Part shown: in pieces, positions 23,624 to 38,384 of the stretch
How the letters are laid out: every line of letters starts with the position of its first letter
Position numbering within the stretch: position 1 is the first letter of the stretch
Notes under the pieces: generated by a model
Seen by the model: only the letters and a program-made list of their open reading frames with translations
Told to the model about the DNA's origin: nothing
The model's database searches: none
NCBI RefSeq assembly: GCF_029784165.1
Contig: NC_073694.1
Coordinates: 26,360,506-26,424,505 of the forward strand
Reading direction: 5' to 3'
Source of the DNA: Wyeomyia smithii
Taxonomy: Eukaryota; Arthropoda; Insecta; Diptera; Culicidae
Length of the DNA stretch: 64,000 nucleotides
Translations under genes and position numbers: made by a program

Positions 23624-23811
23624 CACTAATGTCGCTTTTTACGCGTTTTTTACGCGAATTCCGGAATTTACGCGGTATTTTTTTTTGTGCGGATTTCGGT
23701 TTCCCTTCACTCGGAATGCAGAATTAAAGCTGGTTTTTTTACGCGGATTCCGGAATTTACGCGTTTTTTTTTACGCGGCAGGTATCTCCCGCGTAAAAAG
23801 CGACTTTAGTG
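23624..23811. mobile_element. MITE with CACTAA ends and TA duplication, copy 1
   Basis: The left end CACTAATGTCGCTTTTTACG and the right end CGTAAAAAGCGACTTTAGTG are inverted repeats. TA flanks each side (23622-23623 and 23812-23813), as for the Tc1/mariner superfamily. The 188-bp interior is itself rich in short inverted GGAATTTACGCG motifs. A second, inverted copy is at 48060-48237. Confidence 0.8.
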
Positions 23812-23819
23812 TATTTTAG

Positions 23820-25415
23820 ATGAATTTATGATAATTTTTTGAAGATTTTAAGATAACTTTTAGATTATTTTTTGACGATTTTTTCATGACATGCAGATGA
23901 TTTTTTTTGGTCATGTTTGAGCTTGTGCTTGGCTTTTTTGTACCAATTTTGACTCATTTTTCACTCAGTTTTGGATCATTTTTAAGTTAGTTTCGATGCC
24001 TTTTGGGTTAGCTCGTATAATTCTGTAACAGTGTGTTTTATTCATGATGTTTTTTTAGTTTTATATTCTTTTTGAAACATTTTTAATATTTTTTTCTTCA
24101 AGTTCGTGTTATTCTTGAATTCTGTTTAGGTTGTTTCTAGAGAATTTTTTTTATTCCTACCATTTTTGGATTCTCATTATTTATGTAATTTTTATAATTT
24201 TTTACTATCTTTCAATACTTCTATATTATTTCATGAGTTACACCAAGTGTAGAGCTTATTTGAGCAGATTTTCAATATTTTTTTGACATAGCATACATAA
24301 TATTTTCCTATATTTTGGACTGTTCCACTACTTTAATTACTTTTGGATAATTTTCTAGTAACTTTTTGTGACTTTTCGATAAATTTCGGCAGATTTTTTG
24401 ATAAAATATTTAAGTCTTCCCGATGCTACTTTGGAGACCTCTTTCCGGACTTTTTGATAAATGATAGTTGATTTCTTGATAATTTTTTGACGTTTTAATA
24501 TTTTTATATGAGTTTGCAATAGCAATAGCTTCCTAACGGATTAATAATGGTTTTCTGACGATTTTTACGGCGTTTTAGGAGTCTTTTTTTAGTTATTTTG
24601 AACTATTTTTGCGGTATTTATTCCTGGGTCATTTTCAGAAGAGTTTTAGACCATTTACATATCAATTTCATGTAATTCAATACTATTTTTGTAACATTCG
24701 AGCTTCTTTAGACTATTTTAGGAGCATTTTCGATTTATTTCTGAGGTGTTATTGTTGAGCTTTATTGTGTCATTTTTGGGCTAATTTTGATTCAGTTTTC
24801 AATCGGGTTCGAATCATTTCTAAGTTAGATATGAATGACTGTTAGGTCATTTCAGGGTTTCTTATTTTTTTATGTATTTGTAATGTATGAATTAGAAATA
24901 ACTAACTAAATAAGCGCCTAGTAGAATAAATCGAGATTCATGTAGAGCTTCAAAAGTTCCCACATTGAAACTTGCATGAAAGCTTGTATGAATAGTAGAA
25001 TTGGCAAATAGCACTGCTGTCTCCACTGTAGAAGATGCAAATCAAATGAGTTAAAAGTCTGGAAATAATAATAGAATAAATAAGATTCTAATATTATTTT
25101 GAGGCGGTGCTAACCGAATGGAAAAAGACTAAAGGATCTTTGGAAGTTCGGTAAAGCTGCAACTGTCTTCTATTCACATATCACAGATCTAGAAATAGGT
25201 TCCCCACACAAACTCTCCGAGGCCACTTTTTGACGAATTTTTCATAATATTTAGACGACTTTTTGATGAATTCTTTGAGTTTTTCTCAATGATTTGTTGA
25301 CAAATTTCGTAAACTTTTGTATGGCATTCAAATGATATTTTGATGACTTCTCAAGTTTTTATCAAAGATCTGAAGAATTTGTAATGATTTTGTTACAAAA
25401 GTTATTTTCGACTGG
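23820..25415 (+). repeat. Degenerate T-rich domain (TTTTTGATGA type)
   Basis: It consists of loosely repeated TTTTTGATGACTTTT-like words with 10-20 base spacing. There is no gene. The complementary word type (GTCATCAAAAA) fills 30300-31570. Confidence 0.6.
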
Positions 25416-25923
25416 AATTGATGTTTAATACAAGGGGTTTTGGTATATCGGTAAGCGAAGCAAAAAAGACAAAGCCTTGGTGCTACATTCCGATTCGGAA
25501 CTCGACCTTCTGTTTATTATACACAGAATTCGCAGCGCCAACTGTCCTAACATCGTACCTCGAAACCAGCTGGAAGGGCTTGGTATATCGGTATGATGCT
25601 TTGCACATCACCGACGTTTCGGTCCTTTTTTATGACCATCCCCAGGCCCTACAATATACTAAACATTTCACGTTATAAAACTGATCAGTCCGTTCCGGTT
25701 GTTTTGGGTACATAAAATGCATGAAAAATGCCTACTAGAACTGCCTATCTCTGAACAAACACTGAAACACAGAAAAAAACTGAAGACTTATACTAAATAG
25801 ATAGAAAAGCCTAAATGCTTTGAATGGAATCATCTGCTACTTTCGCGCCGCTCTGATGTCGACAGGCTGCTTGAAAACGCTCTGCTCTCAGGTTCCTTAC
25901 ACTCGTTAGTAGGTGGCTGCATA
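25416..25923. other. Non-coding stretch
   Basis: GGTATATCGGTA occurs twice, near 25441 and 25580. An 86-codon plus-strand frame spans this region but shows no domain. I recognise no element. Confidence 0.3.
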
Positions 25924-26127
25924 CAGGGTCGGATTCAGGATTGAGGGGGCCCAGGGCCTTTTTCCAGTTATTAAAATTTCAATATAAGTAAAAGAAAGGG
26001 TAAAGAAGGATTGTGTTAGTTTTAGATTTTTTTTGTATTCTAACTTTTGGTATTCAGTCATAACTTTTGTGGGACCCCTAAAGTGTGGGAGCCCGGGGAC
26101 CATGACCTCCACGTAAATCTGGCTGTG
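25924..26127. mobile_element. Small CAGGG-ended element, decayed
   Basis: The left end CAGGGTCGGATTCAGG faces a diverged right end TAAATCTGGCTGTG. GC-rich blocks (GGGGGCCCAGGGCC, GGGAGCCCGGGGACC) occur just inside each end. No target duplication is clear. The assignment rests only on the imperfect ends. Confidence 0.35.
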
Positions 26128-26514
26128 GATGTTTGTAATGACTCACCAATGAATTTTTGATGAGATTTTAGGACGCGGTTGGATGAAGTAGGCCTTCCCA
26201 TTTGAGCGTTTCTATATAAGTTTTGATGACTTTTTAAAGCCGAGCGTTGTCATGCAGTAAAATCATGTTTTCGAGCCTCTACTCGTACTACTACTTTAGA
26301 GAAGTGATGTCTTCAGCAAAGTCGTTAGCACAAAAACTTTGTCGAAGACACTTTACTTTTAAGTCTTTTTGTCTTGGAGATATACGGTTTATAGCAAACT
26401 AATACTCAAAAGCCATCACACCAGTCTCGTAGCGCCAACAAATGAAAATGTTTTACTTGTTTTTATGTGAACTTCAAATATAAGAATTCAAATTAAAAAT
26501 CTGAAAGTTTCTTA
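26128..26514. other. Non-coding stretch with a CTTCAGCAAAG motif
   Basis: I see no gene. TGTCTTCAGCAAAGTCGTTA at about 26307 is one of many copies of a CTTCAGCAAAGTTGTT-type word in this window, which usually lies in dispersed repeats. Confidence 0.35.
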
Positions 26515-27030
26515 AGATTGCTGTAACTCGAGTTTTTGCATAATACCCTACGTAATAGGTGTTTCTCGAATAAAATTTTCTTAACAACACGATGCAATTA
26601 GCGAATTCGAGATCAAAATATTCTTATTGGCCGAAAAATGCATTTTAAAATTTAAACTGTAAAAAACATATCTGGCAACACTGCCGGTCAAAATTGTTGT
26701 TTTTTTTTTTGTATTTTTGAATAATTTTCTTCAAATTTCATTACTCAGAACTCCATAATCAAGCCAGTTTTAGAGATATTAGCAGAATAATAACAAGAAA
26801 TGCTATAACTCAAATTTTGCTCATAAACCTCGGAGTGATAAGTGGTTTTTATGTGAAATTTTCTCAGGAATACGATTAAATTGTGTAATTTGAAATCAAA
26901 ATACACTCATTTAGCGAGAAATGCAATTTTATTTTTAAAGTGCATTTACAAGATATCTGGCAACACTGTCGCTTAAAATTGATATTGTTTTGGAACCGTC
27001 AACACATTTTTCTTCAAAATCCATGTATCA
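26515..27030 (+). repeat. Diverged tandem duplication (period about 290 bp)
   Basis: Two units align in order. The first runs from GCTGTAACTCGAGTTTTTGC through ATATCTGGCAACACTGCCGG to TTTTCTTCAAA. The second runs from GCTATAACTCAAATTTTGCT through ATATCTGGCAACACTGTCGC to TTTTTCTTCAAA. Neither has coding capacity. Confidence 0.7.
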
Positions 27031-28600
27031 ATTTACTCCTAGACATCATGCTTTTAAAGCTATAATTGAAAGGAAACAAGACTTTTTTAAGACAAATTGC
27101 ACTTTTTTGAAAAAAGAGAAGGGTCTCACGGGGCGAGGGGTGGACCGATCATAAAATAAATGTTTTTTAATGTTTAGAAATTTTTATTACATTTACATCA
27201 TTTTCGGTCAATGTTGGGGTCATTTCAAGATTATTTTACGTAAGTATAGAGTAGCTTAAGACCATCTTTTAGAAATTTTCAGCCCATTTTTATAATATTG
27301 AAATAAAATAAAAAGGTTGAAATTGGATGCGTCTCCATTCTGGAATCATTGAAATTGGTTACCGTACTGCTCCTAATATAAATGTTGAATGGAGGTAACA
27401 ATATCTGTTGTTCAGAAATGAATCCAACTTAACATTAAACAAAGACCAACCTTAACATTTTTTCTTTTGAGCTTGTTTTTTTGTTAGATGTCGATGATTG
27501 TCTCAAGCTTGAAATGAAGGGATCTGTATACAGCAATTTTCTTTGAGGTAGGTCTGCGTTGGTGGTAATTCGCGATATTCTACGAATGTGATCCAAGCGG
27601 AAGTTTTTAATATTTTTGTTCTTTGATTTTACTGCTACTTCTAAAAGTTCACCAATTGAAACCAGTGCTTTAATCGATAACTAAATCACCGCGTGGGAGC
27701 ACTTTGAATACCGAAGACGGTCTACCAACATTCGAGCAGTAGTTATTGCGTATTCTTTAAACGTATTTATTTCACATACTTATGATAAGCTTTGCAGAAT
27801 AGTTCTGCTTAAGGCCTGTAATCTTTGAAAAATTTTAAAAACAATCTGGTAGAATTTCCATCATTCGATGTACCGCTGCTACTACATTAAGGTTTATAAA
27901 CAATTGACTCTAACCATTCCTGACTGAATGGCCATTTTTCTGGTTGCCCTCTTCATTGACCGTGCTGGCTATTTTTGAATATCTATACGATACGATATAT
28001 GGAGTAGATACTCGAAGAATCTGATCCACGAATAAAGTGGTGATAAACCAAACTCGAAGCCTTTGTCGTTCACAGGTTTTTACAAGCTCTTCTCCGTGTT
28101 ATCCATTTCAATTGGATTCGCTTCACATAGATAGCACCTAATAAACATATACATACAAGATTATTTCATTTAATATGATCAGAAATTGATAAAGAATACC
28201 TGCATGAGAAAGTCTTGCAAAGCGCACTGTATCTTTTTCCGTCAATCATCGTTAACTGTAGGTAGTGTTTGTATAATTTGGAATACGTCACTTTTCGTAT
28301 TAACAGCTAATGGTATTAGAGATTCAGTTTGGTCCAGGATATATAGTTTTCGTCGGATTTTGAGCTCCTCAGTCTCCTATGCAAATTGTAATCGAATAGA
28401 ATGGTAGAATCTGATAGTTGAAGAAGTAGCATTTTTCCAAATAATTTTATCACCCACCAAAAAACGAAGCGGTACATACGAAGTAATAAGAATAGTACAT
28501 TTCCCCCAAAACAAAAACCCTAAGCACAGCTCTGATTTGTCCCGTATTTGTTTTCTCGACCAACTCTAGGCGCTGATTGAAACAAGGCCCAAGGTCAAAC
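27031..28600. other. AT-rich non-coding DNA
   Basis: No gene and no named repeat were recognised. Scattered TTTTTAATGTTT-like low complexity occurs around 27.15-27.3 kb. Confidence 0.35.
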
Positions 28601-30295
28601 AAGGGGCCGATTGTTTGCTCATCTCTAACTACGCCGTCGAAATGTTTTGATCCAGAATCCAGAGTGAGAGTGGGTCAAATTGCACGGTGGAACACCGATG
28701 AAGATGAGAGGAGTGATGACTAGGGGCAGGAGAACCGTTCGAAAATGCCATGACATGCGCACAGCGCACTTGACAATTAGCAATACTGCTCTGCGTGCGA
28801 TCCGCCTCGGTAGCAAAAAGAACAATAAACATAAGTTTTTTTTTCCTTGCTTTGTCAGGCAAGCGAGTCTTCTTAATGGAGGATAAGAGCGAAAACAGTC
28901 GATAAGGATGCTTTTTCCGCCTGTTGGCTATTGGCAACGAGCCGGGCATTGGAAGGGAAAAATTGTTGAAACCTACTTGGCAACAGTTCAAAGGCACTGC
29001 TGGGGGATGGAAATGGCTCTTTGTTTACATTCTGCGCCTGCAAGCTAGGCAGTATGAAGTACAGTCGCCGTCGCCGCCGCCTGTTTCTTCGTGACAGTTC
29101 CATCAATGACCTTGAGAAAGTAAACAGCCGCGCAGTCTGCTGCAGTAGCCTGCTACGCTCGGTAAAATTAGATTTTCACCGAATGCTTCACAAAAAAACA
29201 GATACCTACCGTTATCTGCGCACCAGCTGCAGTTCAAGTACCTATTTATTTGAATTGCAAAACTTATCGCTGGGTTTGTGTTTTCACTTGACGCACATCA
29301 ACTTGTAGTTTGCTGGAAACTCAGTTTTCACAGAACAGTTCCCTTCCGAAACGCAATAGCGATCACCGAAAAAAATAACACAACTAAAAACACTTTTACT
29401 TTCGTCTGATCAAAAACCTACTGGCTGGTTACTCCCAGTTGCTTCTGCTTTCTTCCCTTTCACTCACTCGCACACCGTTGCTTGTTCGCTCCTCGCGCAA
29501 TGATAGTGCGAAACTGGCAAAGTTTTCCGACCCACCAAAACCTGGATTCTACCGACCGATGATCACTTTTCACCCCACGGTTCGAAATCAACAACTTTTA
29601 ACCACCTTCCAGCACTAACTAGTGCACTGATCTCCAATCTGATTTGCTCTGAAAAGCGATGGCCATTAATTTCGGCTCCAAGACTGACCAACCGATACAG
29701 TTAACCTGATCCAGCTCTTCTCGCTGATGAAGAACGTTCCTTCCACAGACGGGCTAGAGTCTGACTGCTGACTAACTCTGACTGCTGGCGACTCTCGCAG
29801 CGGGTTCGGCTCTCACTCACTCGTACCAAAGCGCGGCTGCGGCCATTGGAAGAAACAAAATAACGAGAAAAAAAACATGCGCGCCGCTTTGCTTTGCTGA
29901 CTGAATGCACGTCGTAAATTCTGAAACCTCCGGCGGTGCTGGATTTCTAACTAAAAACTGCATAATTATATGTGTTGGTAGAGCAAATGCAACGCTCACC
30001 GAATCTCTTCGATTCTCATTATTCCCGCACCCAGCATTGGGTTCTCTCTTTCTATCGTGCGCGCACTAACACCGCCAAAGGCGGGCGGTTGTTGTTCGCT
30101 CCTGGAGCGAACTTTTTGTGGAGACTCTACTCGCAAGTGTGCACGCACCCGCTTCGGGTGGGAGCTTGTGGAGACTTTTATGGTGAAAATTGATCAAACA
30201 AATCTGGTCGCGGTGTTTCGCTGGTTGGGTTTAATTGGAAAAAAAAATTGTTGTGAATCAGTCGTCACAAAATAATCAAGAATTGCCGAAAACTC
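28601..30295 (-). promoter_or_regulatory. Promoter/5' leader-like island, probably minus strand
   Basis: The island is GC-richer. Read on the minus strand from about 29830, it carries several initiator-like words (CAGTCAGAG, TTAGTCAGCAGTCAGAC, GGTCAGTC, GATCAGTGC). A leader of the style common in insects follows, rich in GTGAGTGAAA, GTGAAAA and AAGTGTTTTTAG words. A possible donor ACGGTAGGTATC lies near 29207. No TATA box or DPE at the right spacing was found. It could be an alternative promoter for the gene whose terminal exon may be at 16.0 kb. Confidence 0.28.
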
Positions 30296-30299
30296 TACA

Positions 30300-31570
30300 A
30301 TTAATAAAAAAAATTCTATACATTGAAAGTTAAGTTGTGATGTCTAGAAATTGCCACACAACTCAAAAGTGTTTACTTGTTAAAATTTTGTACTAAAGTC
30401 GTCAGATGCCTATTCAATAACCATGAGAAAGTTATCAAACAATTATTTGAGCATTCATCAGAAAGTTATCACAAGAACCCCAAAAGTCGAAGCACAGTTT
30501 TGAGATAATTTTTAAATAACATCAGAAAATCATCAAAAAAAATAGTTCGAAAGTTAAAGTGAAAAAAAAAACAAGAAGTGTCAAAAGTTGTCATCAATAA
30601 TCAAAGAGAAGTTTCAGAGTTTTCAAATATAGAAGATGGAATCATCGAAATGAGAGAAATGCCTGAAAACACGATGAAACATTGTCAAAATGTTTATGAA
30701 AAGTCGCTGAAAAGTTGCAAAAAAAAACCCATTGTCAACATTAGTTACAACTGAGCGCTCGATAATCGAAGAAGCTGTTACACAATTTAAACAGTTATCA
30801 AATAATCAAACTAAAGTTGTCAAAAAACTGTCATGAAACCATTAACACGCTATAAGAACAAAAACAATTCAAAAGTTCGTCGAAAAAGAAGTTGTGATAA
30901 AACTTCTTCGACCTTTGAACTTTGCCTTTCTCAGGAAAAATAAAGGAGTGGTTTATAAGAACTGTCAAAATGATGTTCACAATCAGTTAAATACTCATTA
31001 AAAACGTCAGCAAAAAATAAAAATTTCATTCAAAACATTATATTAATTTTGAGTTGAAGTTAAAATACGTTTAAAAACTTATTGAAAAGTCGTCAAAAAT
31101 TGATATGTATTTCTCAATAACGGTAACAAATCGTGAATTGATGAAAGATATCGAAAATCCGTAATGCGTTATGAAAAACTATTCAAAAAATGAAGAGAAA
31201 TCTATCATCCCTTTAAAAATGATAAAGAGCTCGCTGATCGTGAAAAAGTTATTGACAAAGAATTTTTAAAATAGTTCCATCGACAGTAACTATTCAAAAA
31301 TTTTCCGAAAGTAGCCGAATACCCATGAAAAACACAGAATCGTCATTGTCCAAAACTTATGCAAATTTTACCATCAAATCGTTAGGATGTCATCTAAATA
31401 ATGCTTAACTTTGAACAAATCGTAACAAAAAGCTGAAAAGTCGGTAGAAAAAAACAGCAGAAGAAATCAATGATATTTTTTAAAAGTCGCAAAATGCCAA
31501 AGTTGTAAAAAACACAAAAAATATCGAACACTTACAGTAAAAAGCTGGTCGAATTGTGGTAAACAACTTT
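30300..31570 (-). repeat. Degenerate A-rich domain (GTCATCAAAAA type)
   Basis: Repeated AAAAGTTGTCAAAAA and AAAGTCGTCAAAA-like words with 10-20 base spacing fill the stretch. It is the reverse complement, in word type, of 23820-25415. There is no gene. Confidence 0.6.
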
Positions 31571-31573
31571 CTC

Positions 31574-33354
<1,781 letters not shown>

Positions 33355-34051
33355 GTCTAAATATTTATCTTATTCTTATATTGATTATTACTAATATTAT
33401 TAATATTCTTATTCCTATTAAAACAAGAATTTTTATTCTTATTCTTAAAAATCATTCAAGAAATTGTGGTAATGTTACTCCTCAGAGAAGTAAAAATACA
33501 CATATTCTAAAAATATCTCTGGAAGGCTTGCAAAATGTCTCAAAGCGATTATGAAAACGTTTCAAAAATGTTGCAAAAATATTTCAAGACTCTTTCAAAA
33601 GTGCTCCACAAGAAGGTCTCAAAATTTTATTTATGTGGAACGTTTTAACACTGACTCAAAATGTCTCAATGTGTTAAACAAGTTCCAGAATAGGCTGAAA
33701 ATTATGTTTAAAGAGATGCTGTAAAAATTCCAAGACAAAAATATGTTAGAAAAGTTAAATAAATGTCTCGAAACATGTCCTGAAGATTCTGAATAGTCTA
33801 AAAACGTGTAATTTAAATATTGCTAAAAAATCAACAAAAAACTATCAAAAAGTAACAATTCAAGAACTCGTTTAAGTCATAAAAAGGACTACAAAAATTG
33901 AAAATCATTTAACAGGGTTTGCAAAGTTGAAAGATGTTGGAAAGTTTATATACTTTTGTCGAAATACTAGGTACTAGGTAAATAACACCTCAATCCTAAA
34001 AAAAATTACATTCATCAAAAATCATTTGAAGTTCGTATTAAAATTACTGAA

Positions 34052-34834
34052 TATATTGAGTTTGACGATCGCACATTTCGTAGTTGCTCCTCCGTGATGA
34101 AGGCTACTTGGGATTAATGTACAACTATTCAGAAGCTTCCGCTTCGTATAGATCGATAACGGCGCCGGCCACGTCCTTACGGTCATTAGGGTGAGGAAGT
34201 CGTATGGAAGGATATGTAACAGGGGGGCAGAAAATTTTCAAGTTGAAATTCCCTGATTTTCCCTGATATCCACTGAAATATCACATCAATTTCCCTGATG
34301 TTTTTAAGCATTCCGCACAAAAAAGTGCACCGTAGATTAACGCAACTCTGGAATCCCAGTGGAAAAAGTATTCAATCGGATATGAAACCGATTCGTAGAG
34401 GTTTCAAAATAGCTTTTTATGCTGAAAAAAATCAGTTTTTTCACTAAAGAGTGGTTTAAAAAAGAATCGCGCCATGGTTAAAAATTTTTCTATGAATGAT
34501 TTTTTTGTTTTCCCTGATATTCCCTGATTTCCCTGAGCGAAAAATGAATTCCCCGACATTCCCTGATTTTCCAGGTTTTCGACACCCTGTGTAACAAAGG
34601 GAGTCGTTGTTTCCGGAGACCGAGTTTAATATTGCATTTCCACGACTGCGACGGAAAGGAAAGGTCTGTCTCGCCGTGGTAAATGACGGAAACGAGCAAA
34701 GTTTGCGCTCGAAGCTGCTCATTACGAAGACGACCGATCTTTCAACGTAATCCACGAAAGCCGTGTACTACCCGAAGATGAAAATGTTTAAATAGTTATC
34801 TATTACCAATCCTGAGTACTTTTTAGAAAGTAAA
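34052..34834 (+). repeat. Dispersed repeat R, copy 3, split by a MITE
   Basis: It follows copy 1 (1496-2010) in order: GACGATCGCACATTTCGTAG, GGCCACGTCCTTACGG, then, after the inserted element at 34220-34589, GGAGACCGAGTTTAATATTG and CCACGACTGCGACGGAAAGG, ending near AGAAAGTAAACGCA. A further partial R unit lies at 34870-35012 (GCATCTCCAAGACAGCGTCG). Confidence 0.7.
34220..34589. mobile_element. CAGGG-family MITE nested in repeat R
   Basis: It starts CAGGGGGGCAGAAAA and ends TTTTCGACACCCTG. Subterminal TTCCCTGATTTTCCCTGATA motifs lie at each end. It is similar throughout to 43227-43519 (ATTCAATCGGATATGAAACC in both). Direct TGTAACA occurs at 34215-34221 and 34590-34596, so the duplication overlaps the first CA of the element. 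The host repeat R is uninterrupted in copy 1. Confidence 0.75.
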
Positions 34835-36420
34835 CGCATTTCGATTAACTTGGTTCTTTGAAAGACTGACTGACTGAAACTGAACCTATCTCTGCATCTC
34901 CAAGACAGCGTCGGAAAGAAAGGTTCGTGCTACTAGGTCACCGTGGCAAGTGATGGAATCGAACAATGTTGCGTGCAAAGCTCGCTCATTGAGAAAACAA
35001 ACCCGAGTATCCCTCGTATTAAAATTACTGAATAAATTGATGAGAAGCTATCAAACTTCGCAAGCCACCAGGATAGTATCATGTTTCCAGAAAATAAGCC
35101 GAAAAATATTTTACCAGTCATCAGAATATCTATAGAAGTGGTAGTAAAAAATTGACGTAATTGGCCCCTTGCATCGAAAGGCCCGAGGCACTTGCCCCTT
35201 TACTCCCCCCCCCCACTGCTTAAAAATTATCTCATTGTTTCAGAAAAGTCCTCAAAAGGTTTCAGGAATGTATATTGGAAACAATTCTGTCAGAAAAGTT
35301 CAAAAAATGTTCTAAAACATATTGTTATAACGTTCCTACAAAATACGTTTCAATAATATATTAAAAATGTCTCAAAAACGTTATGAAAATGTTTCGAAAC
35401 TGTCCCAGACGAGTCGCAAAACAGCCTCGTTACCTAAATGTCGTAAAAATGTCTTTAAAATGTCTCAAAGATGTTTCAGAGATGTTCCAAAGCTGTTGCC
35501 AGTTTTATTTTTTAAATAAATTTCAAAGAATTTTTTAAAATATCATGTGTGCTGTTAAAGTACTTGATCAGTATTTCGCACTAAAAATCTCTTGAAAATG
35601 TTGCCATTAACAAGTTGAAAATCAAACGAAAAGTTTTTCGAAAGTTTATCAAAAAAGCCTTCAAAATATACAGCAGTTAAGAACATATTACAAGCTGCCA
35701 ATTTATCGTTTAACTTACATAAAAAAGTCTCAAATATGACATCAAAAATTTCCTAATTGAAATGTTTCAAAGTCGATAAAAATATATCCAAAAAATCCTT
35801 AAAAGGTAGTGAAAAACTGAACAACATGTTGAAAAGTCGCCGAAACCTCTTTTAGAATTGTCAACAATCAACACATCGTTAAGAAATGACTCAAAATAAC
35901 GATAAAATTTACAAAAGCAAACCCAACTCATTGAAAATCCATCCGAAAGTTTTAAAAACCATTGAAAAACATCATCGAAAACTCTCCATGAATTATCAGC
36001 AACAAATTGTTGGAAAATGGAAAGTGTTACGAAATATCAACGATTGTTAGAAAGTGTCATCGAATAGTCAATAAAAATGTTTATCATAGGGTTGTTATAA
36101 GTTTATTTGGTTCAATTTCATTCCAAAGGTCAAGGCTGTTGAAAAATCAACCAAACTGTGAAAAAGAGTATCGCGAACAAACTGTCAATTAGTCGTGGCA
36201 TATAATTGAAAAAATCGTCGATGTAAAATAGTCACTAGACAGTCATAAAAGGTAATTAAAACATGATTAAGACGTCATACGAACGTTCCTGAAAATTAAA
36301 AAAAAAAACCTCGAAAGCGTCAAAAAATCAATTGGGAATTGATTTTAAATAGGAAATGATCAAAACATGTCTTAGTCATTGAAAAGTTGCTAACAGGTCG
36401 TCAGAAGGTTGAGAAATGGT

Positions 36421-38384
36421 CTTCGCTTAGTTCAATTTAGTTCTGGTTTTTACTTTTACTTATTCAAAAGAAAACTCTACAAAACATCAGTCCCGAAAGG
36501 GTTCTCCATCAGTTCATTCAATCAAACGGGGCTCTCTCACACTGCGATTCCTCAATGAACATTTTACTCTCTACCTCCTCGACAAGGGCACACGCTCTCA
36601 CCAAATTTGTTTTTCTTCTCACGTCACGCAAGAGTGAAACAGAAAGAGCGCATGGAAGCAGCACGGCGACGTAACAGGAATCGCACGCGGAGAGGAATGA
36701 TGCAAAATTGCCGACCGTTACCCTTGGAGATGTTCTCGAATCAATACAAACGATTATGTCATTTTTTTGCTACCCTTTTTTTTGTTATTTTTCTTCATCG
36801 TGAAATTTTCACTGGATGATTGTCATCTATGACTGTGCTTCAGCTCAATGGCTGAATGAACACAGCGCAAAAACAGCCAAGGCACCCGAACAGGATAATT
36901 AATGAAATTAACAGATGGTGCTTGCAAATATGGCAAAAGCAATACCCGACCCGAGAGAATGCTAAATCCAGCAGCTGCTGACGGTCCAGAATGAAATTCG
37001 ATTTACCGTTCGTGCGCGCAGCGTTGTTTACGTATGGAAAATTTATCTACGCTTGAAGAGTTAGTGAGAGAGAGAGAAAGCAAGAAAAAAAGCGCTATTT
37101 TTGGCGATGACCGACCAGGCAAGCGGGATTTGCAAATCCCGATGCAATTTTTTGGCTTCCAAAGCCAAAATTGACCGGGTGATTGCTGTAAACATTCAAC
37201 TCAGTAGAAAAAAATTGAAATGAAATCCAAGAAAAAAAAAGATGCTTTCGACCAGTCAAAGCGTCAGTGGCAAGCGAGCGTGATGAAAACATAACCTAAA
37301 AATAAACTCTGTTTAAATAAATTCAATTCAAACGAAGCCCGCGTGAGCACACGGGAGAGAAACTGAGAAATGTCATTCGAATGTCGCTCGCGAGCGCGAG
37401 CGAAAAAGTCACTGCATCGATCGATTTTCTCTCCGCTCTCGCGTCGCTTTGAGCTCTCCTTGCCTGGGTGTGAGTAACAAAACAACTTCAAAACACTGCC
37501 AATAAAATTATCACAACAAGCTGCGGCAGGATGAGACCAATAAAAAAATACGCGAACGTTTCAATCTGACTCTGCAGCAGCCAATGGAGCGCGACCAAAA
37601 TTGACGGAGCTGTTGAATTTTATGATCTGTGTCGTATTTTGCCGATCCGAGATGTTATTATCTTTTTCTTCTCACTTTCAGATTAGTTTCCCAGTGCCGT
37701 TTTACCAATTTGTTCTATAATAAACCTGCGTCTGTGACTGCGGGTTGGAACTGATTGGGGCCATAAAATACTGTTCGATTGTTCGTCTCAGCTGTTAGTG
37801 CAAGCGTCCCAAGAATTCATCCTTGAGCAACACACACTTTACCCAGCGTCAACATAAATCTTCTCGAACTGTCAGACTTCCCGCGAAAGCCGCAGTGCGG
37901 CCAATCTGCTACCATTCGAGGCACGCAAATTATGCTGTTCCGGTGCAACAATTTAGAGCTATTTCTTTTCCTAGGCGCGTCTGTTTTTGTATCTTTCTCT
38001 CCCTCCCGCTAGGCTGTTGTACGTTTTCTTTCTCCGCCGCATAGACTGCCGCAAAACGGCGGCATCCCAGTCGGACAAGTTGCGGTACAACAAAACTATG
38101 CTTAGAGAAAAGAGTTAATTGTTGAATGGAATCCAGCCGCCTGCCGGCCCTCCGCTTCTTCCCTCCGTCCGCTGCTCGTTTGTTGCAGAGGAAGAGAGAG
38201 ACAGAAACTCTGGGAAAATTGACAGCCACCCGCCCCCACAAACAAGCTTCGATTCCCTTGTCCCAGAGGTTACAATTGCCACTTGAAAGTTCATTTCCCT
38301 TGTGATTATTTTTTCTTCCGCAGCACGTGACCCACCATAAAAAAAGCTTGGCAGCACTGAGGCCGCCCTTTTGAGGGTACTTAC
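36421..38384. other. GC-richer island, intron downstream of the exon
   Basis: It lies 3' of the minus-strand exon at 38385-38636 and begins with its donor. It contains a GC palindrome CGCTCGCGAGCGCGAGCG near 37385 and a GA-rich tract near 37066. Overlapping frames on both strands show no domain. I see no second exon with both splice sites. Confidence 0.35.

Larger units (their letters stand above)
33450..36420 (-). repeat. Degenerate A-rich domain (ATGTTTCAAAA type)
   Basis: Repeated AAAATGTCTCAAAA and AATGTTTCAAAAATG-like words grade after about 35.6 kb into AAAGTCGTCAAAA-like words. It is interrupted by repeat R and a nested MITE at 34052-34834, by an R fragment at 34870-35012, and by a run of 10 C near 35204. 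There is no gene. Confidence 0.6.
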
